From assembly GCF_014705615.1 (NCBI RefSeq), contig NZ_JACXJA010000066.1, positions 1 to 40,276 on the forward strand: 40,276 nucleotides of DNA, given 5' to 3'. Origin of the DNA: Paenibacillus oceani. GTDB taxonomy: Bacteria; Bacillota; Bacilli; Paenibacillales; NBRC-103111. Positions 25,509 through 33,668 of this stretch are shown piece by piece. The translations under genes were made by a program, and so were the position numbers. Each line of letters begins with the position of its first letter. Position 1 is the stretch's first letter. The notes beneath the pieces are model-generated. The model was not told where the DNA came from. It did not search any database and worked only from the letters and a program-made list of their open reading frames with translations.

Positions 25509-25560
25509 TTATGGTTTATTATCAACATTAGAATTTAACATAGCCAATCTATAAAGAATC

Positions 25561-25592
25561 AAGCCGCGTCCCTACTTGGGGATAGCGGCTTG
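25561..25592 (-). terminator. Hairpin spanning the stop of the second GntR-SBP gene
   Basis: On the minus strand AAGCCGC and GCGGCTT pair, with inner TCCC/GGGA, enclosing the stop codon. The following sequence (GATTCTTTATAG) is only moderately T-rich, so termination is likely but not certain. Confidence 0.55.
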
Positions 25593-26999
25593 TTGCGGTT
25601 CCCGGCGCGCCGGATAACGGGATGTGATCGCATCGATTTCAGCGCGCAGCGTGTCCTCGCCGATCAGCCCGGTCCAGTAGTTTTTCAGCGTCTCGTGCAG
25701 CTCGCGGAACGCTGGAGCCGACAGCTCCAAATCCCGGTACGTCCGAAAAGCGGGGATAATGTCCCGAAACAGGTGAAACCGGGACGGCCGGTTGAGCGTT
25801 CGCTCTCCTTCGTCCGGAGCTTCGGCGGCCGCCTTCAAGGCAGGGATGCTGAGCGTATGTTCCCGGATAAGCCGCTGCACACGGGGCGATGATAAATAAT
25901 CGGCGAGAAGCTGGGCTTCCTCCGGATGCTTGGTAAGCGTATTAACCGCAATCCCCGTGCTTGACAGCAGCGTCCGGGGGTCGTGCATATACGGCAGGGA
26001 AGAAATATCGTATTCGAGCGACGAGGAGGAGAAACGGTTCAATGCCTCGTAGCCGGTAATAATCATAGACGTTTTGCCTTGCAAAAACAAAGTGCCTACA
26101 TCGTTCTCCGAGCTGAACAGAAGGTTCGGGAAATAGGTGTGGTTCCCCATCATTTCTTTACTGAGCCGAATCCCGTCGAGCCAAGCCCCGGAGCGGGTAC
26201 CCGCGGCCGAAGAGCCGGTCCCCTGCAGCAAAAATAGCGGCCAGCGTTCGTGATGAAGCGGCTGAAAATGAAAACCGTAACGCTGACCCGGTATGGACAG
26301 ACGTCCGGCCTCAACGATGGCGTGCTCCCAGGTCCACCCCGAATCCGGCTCCTGTACGCCAGCATCGCGAAAATGCCGCAAGTTATAGGCGAGAACGAGG
26401 GGAGAAAACTGGATCGGCTGCGCATACAGCACGGAGCGTTCGGTAAACACTTTGTTCAAAAAAGGATAAACGTCCCCGCTCGGCTGCTGCGGCTTCAAAA
26501 TGTCCTCGTAGCCTTCGCCGGTGACTTCCTCAAAATGGCGGTCCTTGATCGTGATCAGGTCGACCAGGCCGTTATCCATCATGGGACGCATCGTCTTGAC
26601 GAATGTCGGATACGAGTTGACGGCTACAGCTTCGACGTGAATCTCCGGATGCAGCTGTTCAAAATCGGCAAGAAGCCTGGATAATCCGAGCTCCAGCTCG
26701 TCCTTCAGATAACAGCCGAGCATGAGCGTAACCTCGGACTTCCCGGACGGTTCCCGACCGGAGGTGACAACCATGCTGCCCACTCGCGGAATTTTCTCGA
26801 TCAGCCCCTCCTCCGCCAGCTCCTCCAGCCCTTTGCGCACCGTTTTGTTGCTGAGCCCGAATTGTTTGGCCAAATTTTTTTCGGGAGGCAGGTAGGTTCC
26901 CGTCTTATAGATGCCGGTATGAATACCGTCGCGCAGCTGATCGACCATATCGTTCAGCCGGGAACGAAACGTTCTTCTGCCGGACTCTGATGAACTCAT
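25572..26999 (-). CDS. Second GntR-type regulator fused to an ABC solute-binding domain
   Basis: About 475 residues from ATG 26999 (MSSSESGRRTF), where the GntR domain begins shortly after; an upstream in-frame ATG at 27083 would add 28 unlikely residues. Residues about 10-80 are a GntR winged helix ('KNLAKQFGLSNKTVRKGLEE', 'EGLIEKIPRVGSM'). The remainder is an SBP family 1 fold ('FSPLVLAYNLRHFRDAGV', 'SGWTWEHAIVEAGRL', 'EEAQLLADYLSSPRVQRLI'). It is paralogous to the fusion at 14081; both share 'LEYD', 'DPRTL/EPRTL' and 'EHTLSIP' at the same places. It is divergent from an SBP lipoprotein gene and probably controls it and the lyase-like gene downstream. The ribosome site is weak. Confidence 0.85.
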   Translation of the reverse strand: MSSSESGRRTFRSRLNDMVDQLRDGIHTGIYKTGTYLPPEKNLAKQFGLSNKTVRKGLEELAEEGLIEKIPRVGSMVVTSGREPSGKSEVTLMLGCYLKDELELGLSRLLADFEQLHPEIHVEAVAVNSYPTFVKTMRPMMDNGLVDLITIKDRHFEEVTGEGYEDILKPQQPSGDVYPFLNKVFTERSVLYAQPIQFSPLVLAYNLRHFRDAGVQEPDSGWTWEHAIVEAGRLSIPGQRYGFHFQPLHHERWPLFLLQGTGSSAAGTRSGAWLDGIRLSKEMMGNHTYFPNLLFSSENDVGTLFLQGKTSMIITGYEALNRFSSSSLEYDISSLPYMHDPRTLLSSTGIAVNTLTKHPEEAQLLADYLSSPRVQRLIREHTLSIPALKAAAEAPDEGERTLNRPSRFHLFRDIIPAFRTYRDLELSAPAFRELHETLKNYWTGLIGEDTLRAEIDAITSRYPARREPQQAAIPK

Positions 27000-27138
27000 G
27001 CACCATTCCAACTTTCGCTTGATGTCGTAAAAGATTGACGTAATCCGGCTAAAGCCAGCCGGCCATGGCCGCATACCGCACACCGCACGCGGCTGCAGCC
27101 GGTTGCTTCCCTATGTCGTCAGCGGTTATTCTTACTTG

Positions 27139-27168
27139 TATCATACCGAAAAAGAAAACGGTTGTATA
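27139..27168. promoter_or_regulatory. Candidate operator between the divergent GntR-SBP and SBP genes
   Basis: TATCATACCG (27139-27148) and CGGTTGTATA (27159-27168) form an imperfect inverted repeat around an A-rich centre. Its place in the divergent intergenic region suits a GntR operator, but no second site is known to support it. The rest of 27000-27228 shows no gene. Confidence 0.3.
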
Positions 27169-27228
27169 GGGAGTGGGGCTGCTTTAAAGCGGATTAAATT
27201 CCGAATGATTCCTTCGAGAAAAAATGAA

Positions 27229-27258
27229 TTGACAGCATATCGGGTTCGGTTTTATGAT
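27229..27258 (+). promoter_or_regulatory. Sigma-A promoter of the second SBP operon
   Basis: TTGACA (27229-27234), 18 bp spacer, TATGAT (27253-27258). The leader to 27459 is about 195 bases. The hexamers are the same as those ahead of the GntR-SBP gene at 14081. Confidence 0.75.
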
Positions 27259-27458
27259 AAAAGTACATCAAGGGGAATTACAGTATTCATCTATCATGAA
27301 AGTTGACGTTGAGGAGGTTGCGCAGCCGGTATTTATTATTTTAAGTGTGATTTGGAATCAAGGGGAATCAAATGTCGTCGCTTTAACAATATCAAATCAA
27401 GCGATCGGCCGATGTTAGCAAGCGGCCCGACGATCAGAGAAACGAAGGAGAGAATGCG

Positions 27459-28781
27459 ATGAAGCGGGGAACTGGGAAAACGGTAGCGATAAGTTTGTTG
27501 ACGGCGCTTCTTGTAAGCGCTTGTGGCGGCAATGCGGATAAGGGAGCCGGGAATCAGCAACCGGTGAATGACAAAGGGGCTGCGGAAGTAAAGGAAACCA
27601 GCTATCCGCCGGCTAAGCTGGTCATTTATTCGACGAGCGGCTGGACGGAGGAAGTTTTTAACGAGCGGTTTGGTAACGCTATCAAAGCGAAATTTCCGCA
27701 GCATACGTTCGAGTATATCCAATGGAAAAACGGGACCCGTTATCCTGATCTGATAGCCTCCAAGCAGGAAATCGACATCGTCTGGGAATCAATCGCCAAA
27801 TTCGCAAGCGGTCCTCTGGCGTTTAATATGCAGATGGATATGACGGAGCTGATGAAGACGCATAAGGTCGATACGAGCCGAATCGAGCCTACACTGATGG
27901 ACTTGATGAGGGAAATGTCCGGCGGCAAAATGTACGCGTTGCCCGTACAGAACAATACGACCGTGCTTTACTACAACAAAGACATCTTCGACAAATTCGG
28001 CGTTTCTTATCCGAAAAACGGCATGACCTGGGACGAAGTGTTCGAGCTGAATAAACGTCTGACGCGGACGGACGGCAATGTGCAGTATGTAGGGCTTGCG
28101 ATGCAGCATTATTTCCCGACCAATTCGTTATCGCTCGGGTATGTCGATCTGAAGACGGAGAAGCCGACGATCTCAAGCGAGAAGTGGAGGTCCTTGTACG
28201 AAGTGTACGGAAAGCTGGCGGAGCCGCAAGGTTACAAGGATAAAATCAGAGCCGGCAAGAAAATACCGGAAGTGATCTCCTTCGTCAAGGATAAAGACGT
28301 CGCCATGCTGGCGGCGCTGGCCAACACCCATATGACCCAGGACATGTCCTCGATGAACTGGGACGTCGTCAGTATGCCGGTGTTCAAGGAAGCTCCGCAA
28401 TCCGGTCCGCAAGGCTACCCGACCTACTTCGGCGTATCCGCGATCAGCAAAAACAAAGATCAGTCGATGGAGGTGATCAAATATTTGATCTCCGACGAGT
28501 TCCAATTAAGCGTATCCAAGACAGGAGCGCTGCCGGTAGTTAACACGAAGGAAATCAAGGACGCTTTCGCCAAGGATACGAACTTCAGCAGCAAAAACGT
28601 GAAGGTAGCTTTTTATGAGAAGTTTGCTCCGATCGCGCCGAAGACGATTTACGATCCAGGTGTCGAATCTGCCTATAACAAAAACATTATCAGCTACGCG
28701 CTGGGCGAAATGGACCTGAATACGCTGCTGCGCCAAGCCGAGGAAGCTGCTTCGAAATCGATCGCAGACCAGAAAAAATAA
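27459..28781 (+). CDS. ABC sugar transporter solute-binding lipoprotein (SBP family 1), second copy
   Basis: A 440-residue lipoprotein with a short signal, lipobox VSAC (Cys22) and a Gly/Asn-rich linker. The solute-binding domain shows 'TTVLYYNKDIFDKFGVSYPK', 'GMTWDEVFELNKRL' and a C-terminal helix region typical of SBP_bac_1. AAGGAGAG precedes the ATG. No permease genes follow; the next gene is a cytoplasmic lyase-like protein. It is homologous to the SBP at 15691 and to the relic at 15486. Its gene is divergent from a regulator with the same fold, which suggests the two recognise related ligands. Confidence 0.9.
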   Translation: MKRGTGKTVAISLLTALLVSACGGNADKGAGNQQPVNDKGAAEVKETSYPPAKLVIYSTSGWTEEVFNERFGNAIKAKFPQHTFEYIQWKNGTRYPDLIASKQEIDIVWESIAKFASGPLAFNMQMDMTELMKTHKVDTSRIEPTLMDLMREMSGGKMYALPVQNNTTVLYYNKDIFDKFGVSYPKNGMTWDEVFELNKRLTRTDGNVQYVGLAMQHYFPTNSLSLGYVDLKTEKPTISSEKWRSLYEVYGKLAEPQGYKDKIRAGKKIPEVISFVKDKDVAMLAALANTHMTQDMSSMNWDVVSMPVFKEAPQSGPQGYPTYFGVSAISKNKDQSMEVIKYLISDEFQLSVSKTGALPVVNTKEIKDAFAKDTNFSSKNVKVAFYEKFAPIAPKTIYDPGVESAYNKNIISYALGEMDLNTLLRQAEEAASKSIADQKK

Positions 28782-28838
28782 AGAAATGGCACATGCGGTC
28801 TGAAATAACAAACGATCGACCTGGAAGGAGGAGCGGGA

Positions 28839-31193
28839 GTGACCGTGACTGATGCAACAAAAAAGTCCGAGCGGATGGCCGGTATCGAGGATTATACGAT
28901 TTTGCTGGAAAGATGGGTTCGGGGGGCAAAGCCTTATCTGTATGTCTGCCCGGATCGCCCGGACCTGGCCTGTTACGGTACGGGAGAGAACGGCTGGGGC
29001 GTCCAGACGAATCAAAAAGCGTTTGCCGCGTTCGCCGTGTTGGCGGAAGCCCCGCAATTCGATGAGCGGCGTGCCGGCATCAGCCGGCTTGAGGTCAGAG
29101 AGACCGCTCTGAGTCTGCTGCGATACAGCCTTCATACGCATCTTGTGGGAACGCACACCTGTACGGACGGAACCGCATGGGGTAATACGTGGATCAGCGT
29201 TCTGGGGATGGAGCGGATGATGCATGGGGTCGAAGCGGTCGAGGGTTATATGACCGACGAGGAGCGCCTGCTGCTGAGACGGGTCATGCTGTCGGAGTGC
29301 GACTGGCTGCTCGATCATTGCGAGATCGTCGCCGGCTTGACGGCGAAGGAAGGACGCAACAAGCCGGAGAGCAATTTGTGGAACGGCGCGTTTCTGCACC
29401 GGACGGCGATCCGTTATCCGGACGCCCCGAGAGCTGAGGAGTACCGCGACAAGGGCACCGACTTCCTGATCAATTCCGTATCCGTTCCGGCAGATGAAAG
29501 CTGCGAAGAAATCGTCGACGGCCGGAAAGTGTCAGAGCGGTATGTTGGGGCGAATTTTTTCCCTTCGATGGCGCTGAATCATCACGGCTATCTGAATGTC
29601 GGTTATATGGTCATCTGCTTGTCGAATATAGCGATGCTTCATTTCGACTGCCTCGGCAAAGGGATACGGGCGCCGGAGTCGCTGTACCGGCACGCCCGGG
29701 AGCTGTGGGATGCGGTAAAGTCGTGCACGTTCCCCGACGGCCGGCTGCTGCGGATCGGCGGCGATACGCGAATTCGCTACACGTATTGCCAGGACTACGT
29801 GATTCCGGTCTGGCATATGATCGCGAACTTGTTCGGCGATGCGGAGTGCGCGAAGCTGGAGGACGGCTGGCTGCGCCAAATCGTCAAGGAGATGGACGCC
29901 TCGGGGGACGGCACGTTCCTGTCGTTCCGCTGCGGCGCTCTGCTCCGCGAATCGCCGCTTTACTTTACCCGGCTCGAATCGGACCGGGCGGCGGCGTTGT
30001 CGATGGGGCTTGCCTGGCGGGAGCTTGCTTACCGCGGCGTCACGCAAGGCGCGTCTGCTGCGGAAGCCGTGCCACCTGTGCAACACGTGCCAGCTGGCGT
30101 CAACACGCCGCTCCGCGAAACGGATGAAACAGCGGGGACGGCCGGGTCCGCGAGTCCGGACTCCTGGCATGACGCCTACCACGGCGCGTATTTGCAGAGG
30201 GGCAAGCAGCGGATCGCTTCATGGGTATGGGAATCGGCGGAGAAGCCGCAAGGGCTGATCGTGCCTGCCGGCTCCAGCGACATGGCCGAATGGCGCGAGA
30301 ACCTGTCCGGACAGCTGCAGGGGTACGGCCTGTTTACGGAGCAAAAGCTGGATGGGCATACGGGGCACCTGTTTCCGGGCGGATTCGTTACGTCAGGCAG
30401 TACGACCCTATTCACCCGGGGGCTCCTCGCGGAAGGACAGCAGGATCAGGAGCTTGCCCGCAGCCGGCTCGTATGCGCGGCGCTGCCCGACGATACGCAT
30501 ATGCTCGTGCTGCAATATGTCGCCGCCTCGGGGCAGCGGACGATGCTAAGGTCGGTCAAAGGGTTGAACCTGCTTATTCCGAACGATCTGTTCAACGGCG
30601 GACGCCGCGACTATTACCATGAGCACGGGGGGCGTTCCGTAACCGGCCTTGTTAACGGGGAGGAGATCGTCTCGACCGGGTCCCGCTGGCTTAATGTCGA
30701 CGACAAGCTGGGAGTTGTAGCGGCTTACGGGACGGACGGGATCTCGATCCACAGCCCGGGCCGAAGAAATGTCGGGCTGAAGACCAATCTACGGACGGCG
30801 GGGCTGGAGAAGACGTTGTATGCCGACACCGTCTGCGGTCCTTGCCGGACAGAAGCTATATCCGTACCGGCGGGCGAGCCGCTGCTTGATACGGGGTATC
30901 TTCTGCAAGCCGGCCTTCCTAGGCAGAAGACTGCCGCCTATGCCGGGGACGACCGCCTCTTGTCCGTGATCCGGCATGAAGCCGGAGTGATCCGGGCGGT
31001 AAGCGTCCGGGGAGCGGACGGTCATCTTTACGTACTTGCGGCGAATTTCGGAACAGAAGACGGCAAGCTTCCTATTCCGCTGCCGGGAGCGGCGGCCGAT
31101 CTTGTTACCGGTGAGGAGCTGAGCGCAGATCTTGACGGCTCGCTCGTGGTGGAGCTGGCAGGGGGAACCGCACGGCTGCTGAGGATGTTCTAG
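28839..31193 (+). CDS. Cytoplasmic toroid-plus-beta-sandwich protein, putative oligosaccharide lyase or hydrolase
   Basis: 784 residues from GTG 28839, five bases after AAGGAGGAG. There is no signal peptide, so it acts in the cytoplasm. The first ~400 residues are helical and resemble an alpha/alpha toroid, with conserved-looking strings 'ESNLWNGAFLHRTAIRY' (near 177) and 'NHHGYLNVGYM' (near 247; Asn, His and Tyr are candidate catalytic residues by analogy with toroid lyases). A low-complexity linker lies at about 405-440. The C-terminal ~340 residues are beta-rich ('AYHGAYLQRGKQRIASWVWE', 'YYHEHGGRS', 'VVAAYGTDGISIHSPG'). This two-part layout matches heparinase/hyaluronate-lyase-like enzymes, but I cannot name a PL family. 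Next to an SBP it probably degrades an imported oligosaccharide. Confidence 0.7.
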   Translation: MTVTDATKKSERMAGIEDYTILLERWVRGAKPYLYVCPDRPDLACYGTGENGWGVQTNQKAFAAFAVLAEAPQFDERRAGISRLEVRETALSLLRYSLHTHLVGTHTCTDGTAWGNTWISVLGMERMMHGVEAVEGYMTDEERLLLRRVMLSECDWLLDHCEIVAGLTAKEGRNKPESNLWNGAFLHRTAIRYPDAPRAEEYRDKGTDFLINSVSVPADESCEEIVDGRKVSERYVGANFFPSMALNHHGYLNVGYMVICLSNIAMLHFDCLGKGIRAPESLYRHARELWDAVKSCTFPDGRLLRIGGDTRIRYTYCQDYVIPVWHMIANLFGDAECAKLEDGWLRQIVKEMDASGDGTFLSFRCGALLRESPLYFTRLESDRAAALSMGLAWRELAYRGVTQGASAAEAVPPVQHVPAGVNTPLRETDETAGTAGSASPDSWHDAYHGAYLQRGKQRIASWVWESAEKPQGLIVPAGSSDMAEWRENLSGQLQGYGLFTEQKLDGHTGHLFPGGFVTSGSTTLFTRGLLAEGQQDQELARSRLVCAALPDDTHMLVLQYVAASGQRTMLRSVKGLNLLIPNDLFNGGRRDYYHEHGGRSVTGLVNGEEIVSTGSRWLNVDDKLGVVAAYGTDGISIHSPGRRNVGLKTNLRTAGLEKTLYADTVCGPCRTEAISVPAGEPLLDTGYLLQAGLPRQKTAAYAGDDRLLSVIRHEAGVIRAVSVRGADGHLYVLAANFGTEDGKLPIPLPGAAADLVTGEELSADLDGSLVVELAGGTARLLRMF

Positions 31194-31234
31194 TCGGAGG
31201 GTCCGGCCGGTTCGTTCCTCGATGGCATGGAGGA

Positions 31235-31436
31235 GCCGATAAGAGCGGTTTGTACCCTCTATATGGTGTGAAACCAGCTTGGGCGGGGAAATAAGAGCGG
31301 TTTCCAGCTCCTAATATCCGCGAGAAGGGGGCAGGCCCGGCTAACTGGCAGAAATAAGAGGCACAAACCGCCCTTATTCGTCTCTGACTTGCCGATATGC
31401 CGAAAATAGAGGGTGCAAAAGGCTGTTATTCTTTGT
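31235..31436. repeat. Full copy (C) of the 52-bp-period inverted-repeat element
   Basis: Units begin at 31238, 31290, 31353 and 31405: 52 bp within each arm and 63 bp between arms. Units 1 and 2 carry AAGAGCGGTTT, units 3 and 4 the reverse form (GGCACAAACCGC, GGGTGCAAAAGGC). Unit 1 is complementary to unit 4 and unit 2 to unit 3, so the whole could fold as one ~200-base hairpin. The alignment with 3626-3826 runs through the spacers too. Confidence 0.82.
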
Positions 31437-31521
31437 CAAACCCGCAAGTAGATACGTGTTCAGCGCTCCTGCCCCTGCCCCTCCCTTTCGCTCACCAACA
31501 AGCTGCCGATCCGACGTTCCT

Positions 31522-31615
31522 TCAGAAAAAGGACCTCAATCCCACTTTACTGTGGATTTGAGGTCCTTTCGTTTGGATACGGGGACGTTCCCGTCGCATG
31601 CGAACCGAACAATCG
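31522..31615 (-). terminator. Two-hairpin terminator, dispersed family copy 3
   Basis: Read on the minus strand: GGGAACGTCCCC (31592 to 31581), then GGACCTCAA (31566 to 31558) pairing with TTGAGGTCC (31539 to 31531) and a T-run. The strand order and flanking words (CAAACGAAAGG) match the copy at 8252-8340. It ends the MalY transcription unit. Confidence 0.82.
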
Positions 31616-31629
31616 GGATATCCCCCTTC

Positions 31630-32802
31630 TTACCGGTCGTTCGCCGCTTTGCAGAACGCCTCCAGCGCTTCCTCGACGATCGAGCGCGGGCAGCCGAGGT
31701 TGATGCGCAGCCAGCCCTCGCCGTCCGTACCGAATACGGAACCTTCGGTGAAGGCAACTTTCGCCTTGCGGAACATCAAGTCCTTCAAGCCGGCGGGATC
31801 GAGCTTCAGCGCCCGGCAGTCGACCCACAGCAGGTAGGTGCCCTCCGGCCGCATCGGCTTCACTTCCGGCAGATGCTCGGCCAAGTAACTGATCGCGAAT
31901 TCGACGTTACCGGCGACATACTCCTTCATCTGCTTCAGCCAGTCTTCCCCGTGATTAAATGCCGCTTCGACCGCATCCTGGGCAAAATGCTGCGCCATAT
32001 GCAGGCTGAGCGCCTTGAACCGCTGATCCAGCTTGCGCCGTTTGGCCGGATCGGAGACAACGATGAACGACGTATGCAGGCCGGGCATATTAAACGTTTT
32101 GGTGGCGGCCAGGCAGGAGATCGTAATCTCCGCCAGCTCCGGCGACAGCGAAGCGAGCGGGCGATGGGTATAACCCGGCAGCGCGAGATCGCCGTGAATC
32201 TCGTCGGAGACGATCGTAACGCCGTATTGCCGGCACAGCTCGCCGAGCTTCCGCAGCTCGCCCTCGCTCCATACGCGGCCGCCGGGATTGTGCGGACTGC
32301 ACAGCAGCATCAGCTTCGCTCCGTCCTGGAACAGCTTCTCGAGCTGGCCGTAATCCATCTCGAACCGGCCGCCCTGGTGCAGCAGCGGATTCATGGCGAC
32401 GGTACGCCCGTTGTTGCGGATGACGTCGTAGAACGGATAGTAAACCGGCGTCTGAATGACAACCGCGGCTCCCGGCTCGCTGAACAGCTCGACAGCCAGC
32501 GCCAGCGAGGTGACGACGCCCGGCGAATCGATAATCCACTCCGGCTCCACAGCCCATCCGTGATTGCGGCGGTACCAGTCCACGATCGCCTGCAAATAAC
32601 CGTCATGGCGGATCGAATAACCGTACATCCCGATCGCCGCCCGTTTCTCGATCACTTCGCGTACGGCCGGAGGGCTGGCAAAATCGGTATCTGCTACCCA
32701 TAACGGCAAAATGTCTTTATCTCCGAACAGCTTCTCGCTTTGATCCCATTTGTAGGAGCGTGTGTTTCTCCGGTCGATGCGGCGGTCGAAATCGTATTTC
32801 AT
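31630..32802 (-). CDS. MalY/PatB-type PLP-dependent aminotransferase or C-S lyase
   Basis: About 390 residues, fold type I PLP enzyme. The PLP lysine is Lys235 in 'AATKTFNMPG', the cofactor aspartate region is 'VSDEIHGDL' and the family string 'CSPHNPGGRVW' is present. N-terminal 'LPLWVADTDFASPPAV' is characteristic of the MalY/PatB group, which cleaves cystathionine or cysteine conjugates or aminates keto acids. The start at 32802 has GGAGG eight bases upstream; a TTG five codons earlier lies in that site. It follows the FCD GntR gene on the same strand with a 57-bp gap. Whether it serves sulfur metabolism or the pathway encoded divergently is open. Confidence 0.9.
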   Translation of the reverse strand: MKYDFDRRIDRRNTRSYKWDQSEKLFGDKDILPLWVADTDFASPPAVREVIEKRAAIGMYGYSIRHDGYLQAIVDWYRRNHGWAVEPEWIIDSPGVVTSLALAVELFSEPGAAVVIQTPVYYPFYDVIRNNGRTVAMNPLLHQGGRFEMDYGQLEKLFQDGAKLMLLCSPHNPGGRVWSEGELRKLGELCRQYGVTIVSDEIHGDLALPGYTHRPLASLSPELAEITISCLAATKTFNMPGLHTSFIVVSDPAKRRKLDQRFKALSLHMAQHFAQDAVEAAFNHGEDWLKQMKEYVAGNVEFAISYLAEHLPEVKPMRPEGTYLLWVDCRALKLDPAGLKDLMFRKAKVAFTEGSVFGTDGEGWLRINLGCPRSIVEEALEAFCKAANDR

Positions 32803-32841
32803 GTCGGGTTCCTCCAAGTGATGTGGTTTCTCTTTCGATTC

Positions 32842-32861
32842 AGTTTAGTTTAGTTTAGTTT
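32842..32861. repeat. Pentanucleotide microsatellite (AGTTT)4
   Basis: Four perfect AGTTT units plus a partial fifth. On the minus strand it begins at the stop codon of the GntR gene and fills part of the gap before the MalY ribosome site, so slippage would change the intercistronic distance, not a reading frame. Confidence 0.9.
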
Positions 32862-33516
32862 AGTTGACATCTTCGGACCGGTACGTTCCGACATGGTCGG
32901 CCCAAGCTTCGGCTATCTGCTCCGGATCGCCCTTGCGGATCGACTTGAGCAGCAGCTCGTGTTCCTTCCACAGCTTGTTCAGATCGTCATAGGCTCGGCC
33001 CTGGATCATGAAATGAAGCCGGATCCGGTTGTAGATCGACGTCCACGTGCCGAGCAGTCCCGGCATATCGGCCAGGCTGATGACGTATTCGTGAAACATC
33101 AGATCGTTGTCCACGATCCGGGTCAAGTCCCGCTGCGCGGCGCCTTCCTTCATGGCGGCCACGAATCCGGCGAGCCTCTCGAGCTCGCGTTCCCCGATAT
33201 TCGGCAGCGCCTTGCGGATGGCGAACGTCTCGATGATCAGGCGGATCGGATTCAGCACGTCGCGCACTTCTTCTCCGCTGATATCCGCCACCGTCGTTTC
33301 TTTATAAGGAAGCGAGACGAGCAGTCCTTCCTGCTCCAGCATCCGGATCGCCTCGCGGACCGGCCCTCTGCTGACGCCCATCTGCTTCGAGATTTCCACT
33401 TCGCGCAGACGGTCGCCGGACTTTAATTTGCCTTGAAAGATCGCCTTGCGAATATCGTCGGTAATTTTGTGACGCAAGGAGGTCGCTTTTTGCTCGTCAA
33501 ATCGGAAATCGGACAT
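32860..33516 (-). CDS. FCD-type GntR-family transcriptional regulator
   Basis: 218 residues. Residues 12-78 are the GntR winged helix ('REVEISKQMGVSRGPVREAI'). Residues about 85-215 are the helical FCD ligand domain, with the metal-binding set Asp138-x3-His142, His186 and His208 intact. FCD regulators bind carboxylic acids such as sugar acids or dicarboxylates. It is divergent from the dehydratase operon, and a palindromic site overlaps that operon's -35 element, so it most likely represses the operon until its acid ligand appears. It is co-directional with the MalY-like gene. The start MSDFRFDEQK lies about 15 bases after a GGAAG-like site; the family length fits. Confidence 0.9.
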   Translation of the reverse strand: MSDFRFDEQKATSLRHKITDDIRKAIFQGKLKSGDRLREVEISKQMGVSRGPVREAIRMLEQEGLLVSLPYKETTVADISGEEVRDVLNPIRLIIETFAIRKALPNIGERELERLAGFVAAMKEGAAQRDLTRIVDNDLMFHEYVISLADMPGLLGTWTSIYNRIRLHFMIQGRAYDDLNKLWKEHELLLKSIRKGDPEQIAEAWADHVGTYRSEDVN

Positions 33517-33668
33517 CGGGTTCGCACTTCCTTCAATATATGGTTCACTTTATTCATAGTAAGGGAATCCGGCTTGATTGTAAACATTCGGACATCGGCA
33601 CGGACTAGTAGGAATGAAACCGAGACACGGTCTTCCACACTCAGGAATGATGATGATGCATTTAAAAT

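Noticed and set aside
27103-27306. 67-residue plus-strand frame in the divergent intergenic region
   Set aside because: Covers the candidate operator and the TTGACA/TATGAT promoter; no ribosome site.
31456-32703. 415-residue plus-strand frame across the MalY-like gene
   Set aside because: Opposite strand encodes an unmistakable PLP enzyme with Lys235; the plus frame begins inside a terminator repeat.
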